A stretch of 64,000 nt of DNA from Marinilabiliales bacterium (GCA_002869385.1 PKTB01000005.1:1-64000), one strand, 5' to 3'; counted from the stretch's first letter, positions 40,608 through 51,153 are shown. The notes: generated from the letters alone by a model not told the origin. Made by a program: numbers and translations.

Positions 40608-41882
40608 ATGAAAAAGACATTTATTCTATTTATTTTATCAATTATAAGCTTACTTACTCTAGCTCAGGGTAGTGTAAAAGTAATGACTTACAACCTTCTT
40701 AACTTTGGCAACTATACATCATATTGTACAAGTACAAACAATCCTCATGAAGATAAAGCAGAATATCTTGCAACAATAATAGATAACCAAGAACCTGATA
40801 TTTTAGCTGTTTGCGAATTAGGAAAGTATGTTAGCGCATCATATACCACAAACTATATTTTAGGAAACTCTTTAAATATAAATGGTGAAACCAAATGGCA
40901 GGCTGCTTCTCCAACAGATCAATCAGGATCATATTTAATTAATGGATTATTTTACGATAAAAACAAATTTCAGTTAATGGCACAACCGGTGGTTGAAACT
41001 GATATTAGAGACATCAATATCTACAAACTGAGATGTCTTGAAATTGAAGAAACCACCTATCTAAATGTAGTTGTAATGCACTTAAAAGCAGGTAGTGAAT
41101 ATGATGACCAATCAGACAGAACAGATATGGTAAATGAACTTATGTCTTATTTATCTGCACAGGGATCAAACGAAAACTATATTATTGTTGGTGACTTTAA
41201 TGTATATTCAGATAACGAAACGTGCTTTCAAAATTTAATAGACCCTTCAAATCCTTCTTTAGCATTTTATGACCCAATAAATCAATTAGGTGATTGGAAT
41301 AATAACTATGCATACAGAAGTGTACATACTCAATCAACACATGATGATGATTCAAATGATTGTTTCTCTTATGGTGGTATGGATGACAGATTCGACTTCA
41401 TCTTAATCAGCTCATCAATTAAAGATGGAACTGCAGATATCCAATATGTTGATGATTCTTATTGGGCTGTTGGTAAAGACGGCAATAGATTTAATGGCGC
41501 TATTAATAGTCCTTCAAATTCAACACTACCTTCAACGGTTATTAGTGCATTATACAATATGAGTGATCATCTTCCTGTTGTAGCTGAATTTCAAATTGGA
41601 GATAATAGTGGTGTTGCAAGTCTGTCAAACACAGACAATTTCTATGCAAATGTTGTGAATCCAACTGATGGATTAATTCAATATCGATTAAAATCTAATT
41701 TAAACACAAATGTAGAAGTTTCTATTTACACAAGTGTTGGGCAAAAAATTTACAGCACTAATATAAACAGTGCTGATTCTGCAATTCAAACTCATGATAT
41801 AAGCGAATATGCTAATGGAGTTTACATTATGTGTTTCGAAGGTACAGGCATTTACCAAACATATAAGATTGTAAAGAAATAA
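40608..41882 (+). CDS. Secreted endonuclease/exonuclease/phosphatase family protein, T9SS type A
   Basis: A 424-residue secreted protein of the EEP (DNase I-like) superfamily. A signal peptide (ending TLAQ) is followed by the EEP signatures MTYNLLNFGNY, ILAVCELG (metal-binding Glu), VGDFNVYSD and the final SDHLPVVAEF (catalytic Asp-His). A short T9SS type A tail follows (VNPTDGLIQY ... EYANGVYIMCF). It probably hydrolyses extracellular nucleic acid or phosphodiesters; the true substrate is unknown. YkgJ follows after 3 bp. Confidence 0.87.
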   Translation: MKKTFILFILSIISLLTLAQGSVKVMTYNLLNFGNYTSYCTSTNNPHEDKAEYLATIIDNQEPDILAVCELGKYVSASYTTNYILGNSLNINGETKWQAASPTDQSGSYLINGLFYDKNKFQLMAQPVVETDIRDINIYKLRCLEIEETTYLNVVVMHLKAGSEYDDQSDRTDMVNELMSYLSAQGSNENYIIVGDFNVYSDNETCFQNLIDPSNPSLAFYDPINQLGDWNNNYAYRSVHTQSTHDDDSNDCFSYGGMDDRFDFILISSSIKDGTADIQYVDDSYWAVGKDGNRFNGAINSPSNSTLPSTVISALYNMSDHLPVVAEFQIGDNSGVASLSNTDNFYANVVNPTDGLIQYRLKSNLNTNVEVSIYTSVGQKIYSTNINSADSAIQTHDISEYANGVYIMCFEGTGIYQTYKIVKK

Positions 41883-41885
41883 GTA

Positions 41886-42302
41886 ATGAAACCGGACTAT
41901 TCGGCAACCCTAAAGAAGTTACGCAAATTAAATACAAAAAAACTTGACAGCCTGTTTCATGAACTACATGATCAGGCTTTTGAGCATATAGATTGTCTTG
42001 AATGTGCTAATTGCTGCAAAAGTTTAGGTCCAAGATTATCTGATATCGACATTAAACGTCTTGCAACACATCTTAAGATTAAAGAAAGTGACTTTATCAC
42101 TGAGTATTTACGGATAGATGAAGACAAAGACTACGTTTTTAAGTCTATGCCCTGCCCTTTTTTAATGGACGATAATTACTGTATTGTTTACAAATCCAGG
42201 CCTAAAGCCTGCCGCGAATACACACATACAAATCAGAAGAACATTAAAAGCATTTTATCAACCTGCGTTAAAAATATCCCTACCTGCCCGGTTGTTGAAT
42301 AA
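41886..42302 (+). CDS. YkgJ-family cysteine-cluster protein
   Basis: A 138-residue protein with the YkgJ-type cysteine pattern (HIDCLECANCCKSLGPRLS, then CPFL-x-YC and RPKACREY) that probably binds a metal or Fe-S cluster. The molecular role is not established. The start is 3 bp after the nuclease stop, so it is likely translated from the same mRNA. Confidence 0.85.
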   Translation: MKPDYSATLKKLRKLNTKKLDSLFHELHDQAFEHIDCLECANCCKSLGPRLSDIDIKRLATHLKIKESDFITEYLRIDEDKDYVFKSMPCPFLMDDNYCIVYKSRPKACREYTHTNQKNIKSILSTCVKNIPTCPVVE

Positions 42303-42314
42303 ATATTTGATGAG

Positions 42315-42563
42315 CTAGAAGACTGAAGTATATAGCCTTAAGAAGACCGAAGTTGTTTATGCAAACCTCCACTATAGCACACTATATGTGATACTTACAA
42401 AACTCCAGACATTGAATTAGATAATATAACTATTGTTAAAAAATATTTCTGCTTCAACTATTATACATTTAATAACTTGTACACATCTGTTTTGCTTCTT
42501 CCGTCCCCCGTCATCAGTCATCTAACACCTTCCACAATTGGTCACCAGTCATCGGTCATCTAA
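42315..42563. repeat. Cluster of degenerate 7-bp repeats
   Basis: The ykgJ-pyrC spacer (294 bp, no gene seen) holds AGAAGACTGAAG and AGAAGACCGAAG (about 42316-42352) and, further on, two diverged GTCATCAGTCATC-type blocks (42501-42563). They are of the same family as the GACCGAT/GAAGACC repeats elsewhere in the window. Confidence 0.7.
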
Positions 42564-42572
42564 CATTTTTTC

Positions 42573-42580
42573 TATCTTTG
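42573..42580 (+). promoter_or_regulatory. pyrC: Bacteroidota -7 box for pyrC
   Basis: TATCTTTG is an exact consensus match 16 bp before the pyrC ATG. It implies a very short leader. Confidence 0.6.
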
Positions 42581-42596
42581 CAAAAATGTTTTTCAC

Positions 42597-43928
42597 ATGC
42601 ATACACTAATAAAAGGCGCAACTCTTATAAATGAAGGATCTCAAAGAATTGCAGATATCTTAATTGAAAATCAAAATATAATCAAAATTGCTGATGTCGG
42701 AATTATCAAAACAGCTGACAAAATAATTGATGCTGATGGATTATTGCTTTTGCCAGGTATAATAGATGATAAGGTGCATTTCCGTGAACCCGGCATGACA
42801 CACAAAGGTGACATTTATTCGGAATCAAGAGCTGCTGCTGCTGGAGGAGTTACATCTTTTATGGAAATGCCAAATACTAATCCTTCAACAACAGATTTCA
42901 ATCTTTTGGAACAAAAGTTTAAGATTGCAGCAAAGAATTCTTTAGTAAACTATTCTTTTTTTATTGGTGCAACAAATGAGAACACTGAACTAATTGCAAA
43001 AACAGATTCTAAAACTATTGCAGGAGTAAAAATGTTTCTTGGATCATCTACCGGAAACTTACTTGTAGATAAACAAAAAGCAATTGAAGACATTTTATCA
43101 GTTTCTCCTATAATTGTTGCTGCTCACTGTGAGGAAGACTCTATTATCAATAAAAATCTGGAATTTTATAAAGAAAAGTATGGAGATAATATTCCAATAA
43201 AACATCATCCGGATATTCGTTCTGAGGAAGCATGTTATTCATCATCATCTAAAGCAGTAAAAGCAGCAGAAAAAACAGGTGGACATTTACACGTTTTCCA
43301 TTTAAGCACAGAAAAAGAATTGGAATTACTTTCAAGCGAACCACTAAATCAAAAAAAGGTTACAGCCGAAGTGTGCGTACACAATTTATGGTTCAACGAT
43401 AATGATTATGACAAATACGGAACTAAAATCAAATGGAATCCTGCAATTAAAAAGGAAAGCGATAGATTAGCTTTAATTCAGGCATTAAAAGATGGTAAAA
43501 TCGATATAGTGGCAACAGACCATGCTCCCCATACTATTGAAGAAAAAAACAACATATATACAAAAGCTCCTTCAGGAGGTCCAATGGTGCAACATTCTTT
43601 ATTAGTAATGCTTGAACTCGCTCAACAATCTTATTTTACAATAGAAGATGTAGCAAAATGGATGTGTCACAATCCGGCAGAACTTTACAAAATCGACAAA
43701 AGAGGTTATATAAAAGAAGGTTACTATGCAGACCTTGTTCTTGTCGATCCAAACGAAAAAACAACTGTAGACAAAAACAACATTCTATATAAATGCGGAT
43801 GGTCTCCCCTTGAAGGGACAAGTTTTAAAAACAAAATACACACTACTTTTGTTAATGGTGTTATAACATATCAAAATGGCAAAATTTTTGAGAGTAATTC
43901 TGCCATGAAACTAATTTTTTGTAGGTAA
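42597..43928 (+). CDS. pyrC: Dihydroorotase
   Basis: Zinc amidohydrolase that cyclises carbamoyl-aspartate in pyrimidine synthesis. The signatures are DDKVHFREPG (HxH ligands), GGVTSFMEMPNTNP, AHCEED, HVFHLSTEKE and ATDHAPHT (catalytic Asp). The lysine expected to be carboxylated lies near GVKMFLGSS. At 443 residues it is complete. The thioredoxin-like gene follows 12 bp later. Confidence 0.93.
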   Translation: MHTLIKGATLINEGSQRIADILIENQNIIKIADVGIIKTADKIIDADGLLLLPGIIDDKVHFREPGMTHKGDIYSESRAAAAGGVTSFMEMPNTNPSTTDFNLLEQKFKIAAKNSLVNYSFFIGATNENTELIAKTDSKTIAGVKMFLGSSTGNLLVDKQKAIEDILSVSPIIVAAHCEEDSIINKNLEFYKEKYGDNIPIKHHPDIRSEEACYSSSSKAVKAAEKTGGHLHVFHLSTEKELELLSSEPLNQKKVTAEVCVHNLWFNDNDYDKYGTKIKWNPAIKKESDRLALIQALKDGKIDIVATDHAPHTIEEKNNIYTKAPSGGPMVQHSLLVMLELAQQSYFTIEDVAKWMCHNPAELYKIDKRGYIKEGYYADLVLVDPNEKTTVDKNNILYKCGWSPLEGTSFKNKIHTTFVNGVITYQNGKIFESNSAMKLIFCR

Positions 43929-43940
43929 AACTTAATTTTT

Positions 43941-44453
43941 ATGAAAACATTTTTCTTTATGACAGCCATATTGGCTTCATTTCTAACTTATGGTCAGTTA
44001 AATCAAACGATGTATGATGAATCTAAAGAACAGGAAATCTTAATTGGTGAATGTGATATTGATGGCTTCGCATCAGGTGAGTTTGCAGGTTGGTTTTTCG
44101 AAGAATACGAAAACTACGAAGTTGCAGATATCCATTTTAATCCCAATTATACAATTCCTTTCGACAGTGTATATGTATTTCTAGGAACTTGGTGTAGCGA
44201 TACAAGAAGAGAACTTCCAAGATTTTGCAAAATCATGGATCATGAGTATTTCAAAGTAACAAAAGTTAGATATTTTGCTTTTGATGGAAACAAACATAAT
44301 GATGTAATTGATACTGATGAATATTATGTTCAGTTTCTTCCAACATTTGTATTTTATTATAAAGGAAATGAACTTTGCAGAATAGTTGAAGCCCCTAGGG
44401 AAAGTCTTGAAGAAGATATTATGGATTTATTGATGAGAGTGCAAGACCTTTAG
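43941..44453 (+). CDS. Secreted thioredoxin-like protein
   Basis: A 170-residue exported protein. A signal peptide (residues 1-18, ending TYGQ) precedes a thioredoxin-fold domain with the motif GTWCSDTRRELPRF, so only the first active-site Cys is present (C-S-D-T in place of CxxC), and a later cis-Pro segment QFLPTFVFY. A classical dithiol oxidoreductase mechanism is therefore unlikely. The partner is unknown. Confidence 0.75.
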   Translation: MKTFFFMTAILASFLTYGQLNQTMYDESKEQEILIGECDIDGFASGEFAGWFFEEYENYEVADIHFNPNYTIPFDSVYVFLGTWCSDTRRELPRFCKIMDHEYFKVTKVRYFAFDGNKHNDVIDTDEYYVQFLPTFVFYYKGNELCRIVEAPRESLEEDIMDLLMRVQDL

Positions 44454-44511
44454 GGAAGACCAGAGACCATAAACAGTTGCTGTCACGCAATTCCATTCGC
44501 GTAACACCATA

Positions 44512-45264
44512 CTAAAGATCAAATTTCAATTGTCCGGGATTTCCTTTTTTATTTGGTTTAGGTAAGATTTCCTCTGTAGATTCATCAACTTTTCTGTCTT
44601 CGGTATTAAACCCACAAGCTTTAAAGATTTTAACCTTTTCTTGCTGAGTTTCTGATGAGATTTTTGATAATACCGTGTCAAAAACATCTGAGAGAAGCTT
44701 ATCAGTATCGGTTCTTATGCCTTCAATATTTTCAACTTCAGCTTGCTTGACATTGTATGTATTATTTTTAACTTTTACTGCTTCAGCAAATTTCTCAACC
44801 CAAACTCTGACAGCCCCAATACTAGGATTTGTAAAGTATTTACCACCTTCAGAGGTTCTTTTAAGATCGTCTTCAAATAGTTTTTCAGCAACTTTTAACA
44901 ATTGAACATCTGACTTAATTTCAGGAACTTCAAAAGGAAACGTCAAGTCATAATATTTCGCAGCATTTGAAGGCAATTCTACCCGTTCAATTGCCATATA
45001 CATAGTTTGGAAATAATGACTTATAAATATCGAAGCTTTCTCAAAAAGCTTTAAAAACTCTTCGTTTTGCTGCTTTTGCTCCTCATGCAGGTATTATTCA
45101 TATGCACGAATTTTATCAAAAATATCCAAATACTTCGCTGCTCTTTGCAATAAATGATCATCAAACTCAACAAGCATATCTGGGTCAGAAAAAATCATAT
45201 CATCACATTTCTTCAGAATAGTGTATCTTTCAATATCTGTATAAGTAAAAACCGGCCTAAGCAT
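44512..45264 (-). CDS. Bacteroidota protein of unknown function, with in-frame TAA
   Basis: I do not recognise a named family. The 250-position chain is predicted mostly helical: an N-terminal aromatic segment (MLRPVFTYTDIERYT), a Glu/Gln-rich helix (about 55-80) and a charged Lys/Pro C-terminus. There is no signal peptide. Codon 57 (45094-45096) is TAA and the frame continues with YLHEEQKQQNEEF. The second part alone could be taken for a gene starting at 45003. ATG 45264 is preferred to the TTG at 45285. Confidence 0.6.
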
Positions 45265-45451
45265 AACAAAGAATTTGTAAGACAAAGTTAAAATCTTTTA
45301 ACAGATTTATTTGAGCATAAACTTAAAGTATTTAACAGTTTTATGTTTATTTTTTAATTGTTCAAATCTCACTATTTCACTATTTACATAGATAGTGTCT
45401 ATTGTATTAATTAAAAAGTTTATGTAAGTTTGTGTCCGAAAATTATTTAAA

Positions 45452-46159
45452 ATGCGTTTTAAAAGGATTTTATTAAAGTTAAGCGGCGAATCTCTGGCAG
45501 CAGATAACAAGCAGGGAATTGATGAAAATCGTTTGATGGATTACGCTACTCAGATAAAAGAAATTGCTGATGCAGGCGTCCAAATTGGAATTGTTATTGG
45601 TGGTGGAAATATTTTCAGAGGTTTATCCGGTGAAGACAAAGGATTTGATAGAGTTAAAGGAGATCAGATGGGAATGCTGGCAACAGTAATAAATTCCTTA
45701 GCATTAAGCAGTGCATTAGAATCAATCGGTCAAACATCTCAAATATTTACTGCTTTTAAAATTGAATCTTTAGGTGAAAGATTTAGTAAGCCGGTTGTAA
45801 TGCAAAAGTTAAATACAGGTAATGTTTGTATTTTCTCAGGAGGAACAGGCAATCCTTACTTTTCGACTGATACTGCATCTGCACTCAGAGCTGTTGAGAT
45901 TGAAGCAGATGTTTTTCTAAAAGGAACCAGAGTTGACGGAGTATACACTGCTGATCCTGAAAAAGATCCAAATGCAGTTAAAATCGACAAACTTAGCTTT
46001 GATGAAGTTTATGAAAAAGAACTCAAAGTAATGGATTTAACATCTTTTACTTTATGTAAAGAAAACAATATGCCTGTTATTGTGTTTGATATGGATACTA
46101 AAGGTAACCTAAAAAAAGTAATGACAGATAGTAAAGTTGGAAGTTATATAAGTAATTAA
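45452..46159 (+). CDS. pyrH: UMP kinase
   Basis: Bacterial-type UMP kinase of the amino acid kinase fold, making UDP. LLKLSGESL, VIGGGNIFRG, DRVKGDQMGMLATVINSLAL, GTGNPYFSTDT and DGVYTADPEKDP are diagnostic. At 235 residues it is complete and carries no stop defects. frr follows 27 bp later, the standard pyrH-frr order. Confidence 0.96.
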   Translation: MRFKRILLKLSGESLAADNKQGIDENRLMDYATQIKEIADAGVQIGIVIGGGNIFRGLSGEDKGFDRVKGDQMGMLATVINSLALSSALESIGQTSQIFTAFKIESLGERFSKPVVMQKLNTGNVCIFSGGTGNPYFSTDTASALRAVEIEADVFLKGTRVDGVYTADPEKDPNAVKIDKLSFDEVYEKELKVMDLTSFTLCKENNMPVIVFDMDTKGNLKKVMTDSKVGSYISN

Positions 46160-46186
46160 ATAACAATAAAGAAAAAATAAAATAGT

Positions 46187-46747
46187 ATGGAAGAGTTGGA
46201 ACTTTATATGGATGCTGCAAAAGAAGGAATGGAATCAGCAATCAGCCATTTACACAAAGAATTGTCAAAAATACGAGCAGGTAAAGCTTCACCATCAATG
46301 TTGGATAGTATAAAAGTTGACTACTATGGTGTTATGACACCGCTGGCACAAACTGCCAATGTAACAACTCCTGATGCAAAAACCATCTTTATTCAACCTT
46401 GGGATAAATCTGTATTACCATTAATCGAAAAAGCTATAATGGCTGCAAATCTTGGCTTTAATCCAGCAAATAATGGTGAAGTTATACGTATTATAGTTCC
46501 ACCATTGACAGAAGAACGCCGTATACAATTAGCAAAACAGGTTAAGGCTCTGGGTGAAAATGCAAAAATTACTATTCGAAACCAAAGAAGAGACGCAATC
46601 GAAGAGTTCAAAAAACTTAAAAAAGACGGCCTATCTGAAGACTTAGCTAAAGATGCTGAAGCCAAAGTACATAAAGTACACGAGGATTTTATAAAACAAG
46701 TTGATGAGATAGTTTCTGCAAAAGAAGAAGATATAATGACAGTTTAA
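46187..46747 (+). CDS. frr: Ribosome recycling factor
   Basis: Releases mRNA and tRNA from the post-termination ribosome with EF-G. The all-helical arm plus beta domain is recognised by ELSKIRAGKASPSML, VDYYGVMTPL, IVPPLTEERR and IRNQRRDAIEEFKKL. Length 186 is canonical. A terminator shared with tsaB follows. Confidence 0.96.
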   Translation: MEELELYMDAAKEGMESAISHLHKELSKIRAGKASPSMLDSIKVDYYGVMTPLAQTANVTTPDAKTIFIQPWDKSVLPLIEKAIMAANLGFNPANNGEVIRIIVPPLTEERRIQLAKQVKALGENAKITIRNQRRDAIEEFKKLKKDGLSEDLAKDAEAKVHKVHEDFIKQVDEIVSAKEEDIMTV

Positions 46748-46770
46748 ACTGTACAATCAAATAATAACTA

Positions 46771-46801
46771 AAAAGCTTCTTTATTTTAAAGAAGCTTTTT
46801 T
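46771..46801. terminator. Bidirectional terminator between frr and tsaB
   Basis: The 13-bp inverted repeat AAAAGCTTCTTTA / TAAAGAAGCTTTT with a TTT loop also covers the final codons of tsaB. Confidence 0.9.
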
Positions 46802-47490
46802 GGTGTTGTAGCAATAAAACTCTTCAAATAAAATGGTTCAAAATATACTAAATCTGCAAAATCCTCATTTTTATAACATGAATTAGCAATTTCTGTCATA
46901 AATTCTGCAGAAGGGTATGAATCTACATCAAAATCAGCATTTAGTCCGGCTAAAACATCTTTGCACTTTGACGACCCATTACCACAAAAAAGAATGCTTT
47001 TACCTCTATATTCAGCAAAAGAATTCTCGTCAATAACCAATGCTTTAGTTTCATTCACCTCATTTAATTCGTTATCATATACAGAATAATAAACCTCCAT
47101 TCTTCTTGCATCAAGCATCGGAATTACTAAATCATACTCATTATTACTATTCTTTTGAGCCATTAACGCAATTAAATTCAAGGTATTTATTGTAATTAGA
47201 GGAATGTTATTACCAAAACAAATTCCTTTTGCTGTACTTACACCGATTCGAAGTCCGGTATAACTCCCCGGGCCTTCGCTAATAGCAACTGCAATTATAT
47301 CGCTCTGTTTTATATTATTATTATTCAACAATTGATTAATTAATACAGCAAGCAATTTTGAATGTTGACCATGTGCATTACCTCCTTCTAATAGTGTGTT
47401 ATCTATTATCAAATCTATTAAATTCCCATTATCAGAAATACTAACTGAACAGATCTCAGTTGAGGTTTCTATGCTCAAAATCTTACTCAT
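46786..47490 (-). CDS. tsaB: tRNA threonylcarbamoyladenosine biosynthesis protein TsaB
   Basis: ASKHA-fold partner of TsaD in t6A37 tRNA modification. ILSIETSTEICSVSI, EGGNAHGQHSKLL and SEGPGSYTGLRIGVSTAKG are characteristic. The 234-residue length is normal. Its last codons form half of the shared terminator stem. It is an independent gene with a 200-bp upstream spacer in which I see no other feature. Confidence 0.93.
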   Translation of the reverse strand: MSKILSIETSTEICSVSISDNGNLIDLIIDNTLLEGGNAHGQHSKLLAVLINQLLNNNNIKQSDIIAVAISEGPGSYTGLRIGVSTAKGICFGNNIPLITINTLNLIALMAQKNSNNEYDLVIPMLDARRMEVYYSVYDNELNEVNETKALVIDENSFAEYRGKSILFCGNGSSKCKDVLAGLNADFDVDSYPSAEFMTEIANSCYKNEDFADLVYFEPFYLKSFIATTPKKLL

Positions 47491-47690
47491 AATATTTTTT
47501 TGACAAATTTAATCAAATTAGAATAAGCACGCCAAAATTTTAATGATTATAATCCACTGTATCTCAGGAGATTAAAAATATTTTTTACAAAATAAAAAGA
47601 TGTCATGCCACGTTTTTAAATAAATAAGTGTCTATATAATAGAATATTTGGTATCAAAATTGTTGTAATTTTCTTGAATAAGAAAGTAAA

Positions 47691-48083
47691 ATGAAAAAAC
47701 TAGTATACAATACGCCACACGGACAGTTAACTGTTAAAAGTAACGGAGAAGTTACTTTGCGTTTTGAAAATGTATACATGCAAATTAATACACAGCAATT
47801 TGCTGAGTTTGTTAGGTTCTTTAATTCAAATATTCATATTGCCGCAGGAACAGAAGACATAGAGCCTGACGACAGCTTTTATCAAAAGTTACTAAATAAC
47901 ATGAAAAGAGAATACATAAGTGAATTTAAAAAACTTATAAATGTACCTATTTACTCTCCTGATGAAGACTATGATATTTTTGATTACTTAAAAATGATGA
48001 AAAGTAAGCAAATTGGTGTATTATCAAATGAAACAAGAACTAATCTTGTTAAGTTTGACGCTGATTCTATATGTCTAAACTAA
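47691..48083 (+). CDS. Small cytoplasmic protein of unknown function
   Basis: A 130-residue protein with no signal or membrane segment. I do not recognise the family, though the N-terminal strand pattern (HGQLTVKSNGEVTLRFENVYMQI) followed by QFAEFVRFF is reminiscent of small conserved Bacteroidota proteins. It is expressed alone between divergent tsaB and the permease gene. Confidence 0.6.
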   Translation: MKKLVYNTPHGQLTVKSNGEVTLRFENVYMQINTQQFAEFVRFFNSNIHIAAGTEDIEPDDSFYQKLLNNMKREYISEFKKLINVPIYSPDEDYDIFDYLKMMKSKQIGVLSNETRTNLVKFDADSICLN

Positions 48084-48183
48084 ACATTCTGTGACTAGAA
48101 TATTATATCAAACACACTTTAAATTAATTCCGATTTACATATTAATTTTTAATTTCATTAGATAGCTTATATCTAAAAATTTG

Positions 48184-48191
48184 TATCTTTA
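48184..48191 (+). promoter_or_regulatory. -7-like box for the permease gene
   Basis: TATCTTTA lies only 7 bp before ATG 48199. Transcription from it would start at or very near that ATG, which leaves open that the functional start is the next in-frame ATG at 48241. Confidence 0.4.
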
Positions 48192-48198
48192 AGCCCTT

Positions 48199-50427
48199 AT
48201 GCCAAGTTGAGTAACAAATACAAATGCAAAATTCGGCACAATGCCTGTATTCTTAACAGCACTAAGTACTATCTTAGGCGCCATTTTGTTTCTTCGTTTT
48301 GGTTGGGCTGTCGGACAAGTTGGTTTTATTGGTGTTATTGGAATTGTTATAATTGGACATTTGGTTACTATTCCTACTGCTCTGGCAGTTGCTGAAATTG
48401 CTACTAATCAAAAAGTACAAGGCGGAGGTGCTTATTATATCATTTCAAGATCGTTCGGAATGAATATTGGTGGTGCCATTGGTTTTGCTTTGTATTTTTC
48501 ACAAGCAATAAGTGTAGCATTTTACATTATAGCATTTGCTGAAGCTTTTGACCCTGTAATTAAATGGTTAGCTGAATCTTATAATTTTGTTATCCCCGAC
48601 AAAAGGTTTATTAGTCTACCCTCAATGGCAATTCTTTCATTTATAATCTTAAAGAAAGGTGCCAATTCGGGAATGAAAGTGCTTTATGTCGTGGTCGCTT
48701 TATTATTTGGGGCACTTATAAGTTTTTTCTTAGGCTCACCTATAGAAGCTGGCAATCCCGGTTTTCATGCAAATGATAATATTGCAAATAATGAAAGTTT
48801 CTTTTATGTCTTTACTATTGTATTTCCTGCGTTTACAGGTTTGGCCGCTGGCTTAGGCTTGAGCGGAGATTTAAAAGATGCTAAAACTTCAATACCAAAA
48901 GGTACATTATGGGCTACTTTTGTTGGTATGGTAATTTATATGCTTGCTGCTCTTAAATTTACCTTAAGTGCAAGTCCAGAAGCTTTAAATGCAGATCAAC
49001 TAATTATGCAGAAAATTGCAATTTGGGGTCCAATAATCCCGGTAGGTCTAGCTGCTGCATCTCTATCTTCTGCATTAGGATCAATAATGGTTGCTCCACG
49101 TACTTTACAAGCAATTGGGTATGACCAGATTTTGCCAAATATGCGAATGAGCAAATGGCTATCTAAAGGCAGAAAAAAAGATAATGAGCCTATTAATGGA
49201 TCATTAATTACAATTATTATTGCATTCTTCTTTGTTGCAATTGGTGATGTAAACTTTGTTGCGGAGATAATATCCATGTTCTTTATTTTTACCTATGGTG
49301 CAATTTGTCTTATCTCATTTCTCGAGCATTTTGCCGCAGACCCATCATATAGGCCAACATTTAAATCAAGGTGGTATATTTCCTTGATTGGTGCTGTTTT
49401 ATCATTTTGGTTAATGTTTAAAATGAATACAAACTATGCGTTTCTTTCATTAATAATTATTGGACTGACTTATTATCTAATCACACTATCACAGAAGGAT
49501 AAAAGAGGCCTTGAAAAGTTATTTAGAGGCGTGGTTTTCCAACTTAGCCGCAGTCTTCAGATATTTGCACAAAGAGCAGATAAAGAAGATAGAAACGTAA
49601 GCTGGAGACCTTTTGCGGTTTGCATTTCCAATGATACTTTTAAAAGAAGGTCAGCGTTTGACTTTATGCGTTGGTTATCTTTTAAGTATGGATTTGGAAC
49701 ATATATTCATTTTATCCCCGGATTTTTAAATAAAGATACAAATGATGAGTCAAAAAGAGTATTGGAAAAATTAATCAATCTTGCTCACGGTAGTAAAAAC
49801 AGAGTGTATCTTGATACAATAATCAGTCCTAGTTACACATCTGCAATTGCTCAAGTAATTCAACTTAACAGCATTTCCGGTAAAGTAAACAACCTTATTC
49901 TTTTTGAATTTAGTCGTAGTGAACCAGAGTCATTACAAGAGGTTATCAATAATTTTCCAATAATAAAATCAGCTGATTTTGATGTATGTATTCTTAACAC
50001 ATCATATAAAGGTTTTGGTTATCATCAGGAAATTCATATTTGGATTACTTCAAAGGATTATGAAAATGCAAACCTAATGATTCTACTCGCATATATCCTA
50101 TTAGGCCATCCAGATTGGAATAAAGGTTTTATTAAAATATTTGCCGTTTATCCAGAAGAAGAAAAAATTGAACAAGAAAAACACCTTTACGACCTTATAA
50201 ATACAGGAAGATTACCAATTTCTAGAAACAATATTACTGTAGTTACAGGAACAGGTGGAGAAACAAATGCACGAACTATAGAACGCTTATAACAAGAGGC
50301 TGATCTTACAATTGTTGGATTTCTATATGAAGATATAAAGAAGAATAATGTACATTTATTTAACGAATATAATAACCTAGGAAATGTACTTTATGTTAGC
50401 TCAGAAAGAGAAAAAGAAATTACCTAA
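48199..50427 (+). CDS. APC-superfamily cation-chloride/amino-acid permease (NKCC-like), with in-frame TGA and TAA
   Basis: An inner-membrane transporter of about 740 residues with roughly 12 transmembrane segments. The first helix has TALSTILGAILFLRFGW, and the GGGAYYIISRSFG and GLAAGLGLSGDLKDAKTSIPKG motifs belong to the SLC12-like branch. The C-terminal ~270 residues are a soluble regulatory-type domain. The solute is uncertain. The frame from ATG 48199 reads MPS then TGA (48208-48210), and the downstream KFGT is a family N-terminal motif. If the real start is 48241 this stop is outside the gene. TAA at codon 698 (50290-50292) precedes QEADLTIVGF, the conserved tail, where Ser is plausible. 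Confidence 0.82.
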
Positions 50428-50456
50428 TCTGAGAAAACACTATTTAACACACTAAC

Positions 50457-51152
50457 TTATTTTATTTCAGGGAAATCTGCTAAATGCAATCGATAATAAA
50501 AGATTAATCGCTTAAGAATTTCCTTTCGAAACTTATATGAAGCGCTAAAACTAATTATGCTTTCTAAATCCAAAGACAATAAGTCAGAAAACAAATTACT
50601 TAGTTCTCGGTCCAATGATTCTTCATCAGTTGTAAAAACAGGCAAAAACATACCTTCTCTTAAACTAAAGAATGGTGATTCTTCTGCAAAATTATTTGTT
50701 ATCTGAAAGCCTAAAAATCTTGCGTAGTCTTTCATAAAGAGCAAATGCAAATTATGCGGTGGAATATCTGAATTTTCCAGCTTGAATATTATTTTTTTAA
50801 AGTAATCGTAAAAATCTCCATCTGTTTCATTTTCTCGTAGTGTTTTACTCACTAATTCTGCCAAAAACTGAGCTATTGAACTTCGATAAACATCCGAACA
50901 AATATTAAAAGCAGAAAAAACAGTATCACAATGTTTTAGATTTTGGACATTGCGTCTATCCTTTTGACTAACTTCAGTTTCAATAATATTAAGTGGAAAT
51001 AACAAACCGGGTTTTATCCCTCCCTTTTTAGATTTAGAAGTTCTTATAAATACCGGCACTTTACCTAATTCGCGTGTAAAAATATTAACTATATAGGTGC
51101 TGTCACTATATTTTATCTTGTTTAAAACAATAGCTTCAGTCTTATGGTCCAT
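50457..51152 (-). CDS. recO: DNA repair protein RecO
   Basis: Recombination mediator that loads RecA with RecR. An N-terminal OB fold (TEAIVLNKIKYSDSTYIVNIFT) is followed by a helical zinc-region-like domain. At 231 residues it is slightly short but normal for Bacteroidota. It starts one base after the porZ stop and is the last gene of the leftward seven-gene operon. Confidence 0.9.
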   Translation of the reverse strand: MDHKTEAIVLNKIKYSDSTYIVNIFTRELGKVPVFIRTSKSKKGGIKPGLLFPLNIIETEVSQKDRRNVQNLKHCDTVFSAFNICSDVYRSSIAQFLAELVSKTLRENETDGDFYDYFKKIIFKLENSDIPPHNLHLLFMKDYARFLGFQITNNFAEESPFFSLREGMFLPVFTTDEESLDRELSNLFSDLLSLDLESIISFSASYKFRKEILKRLIFYYRLHLADFPEIK

Positions 51153-51153
51153 A

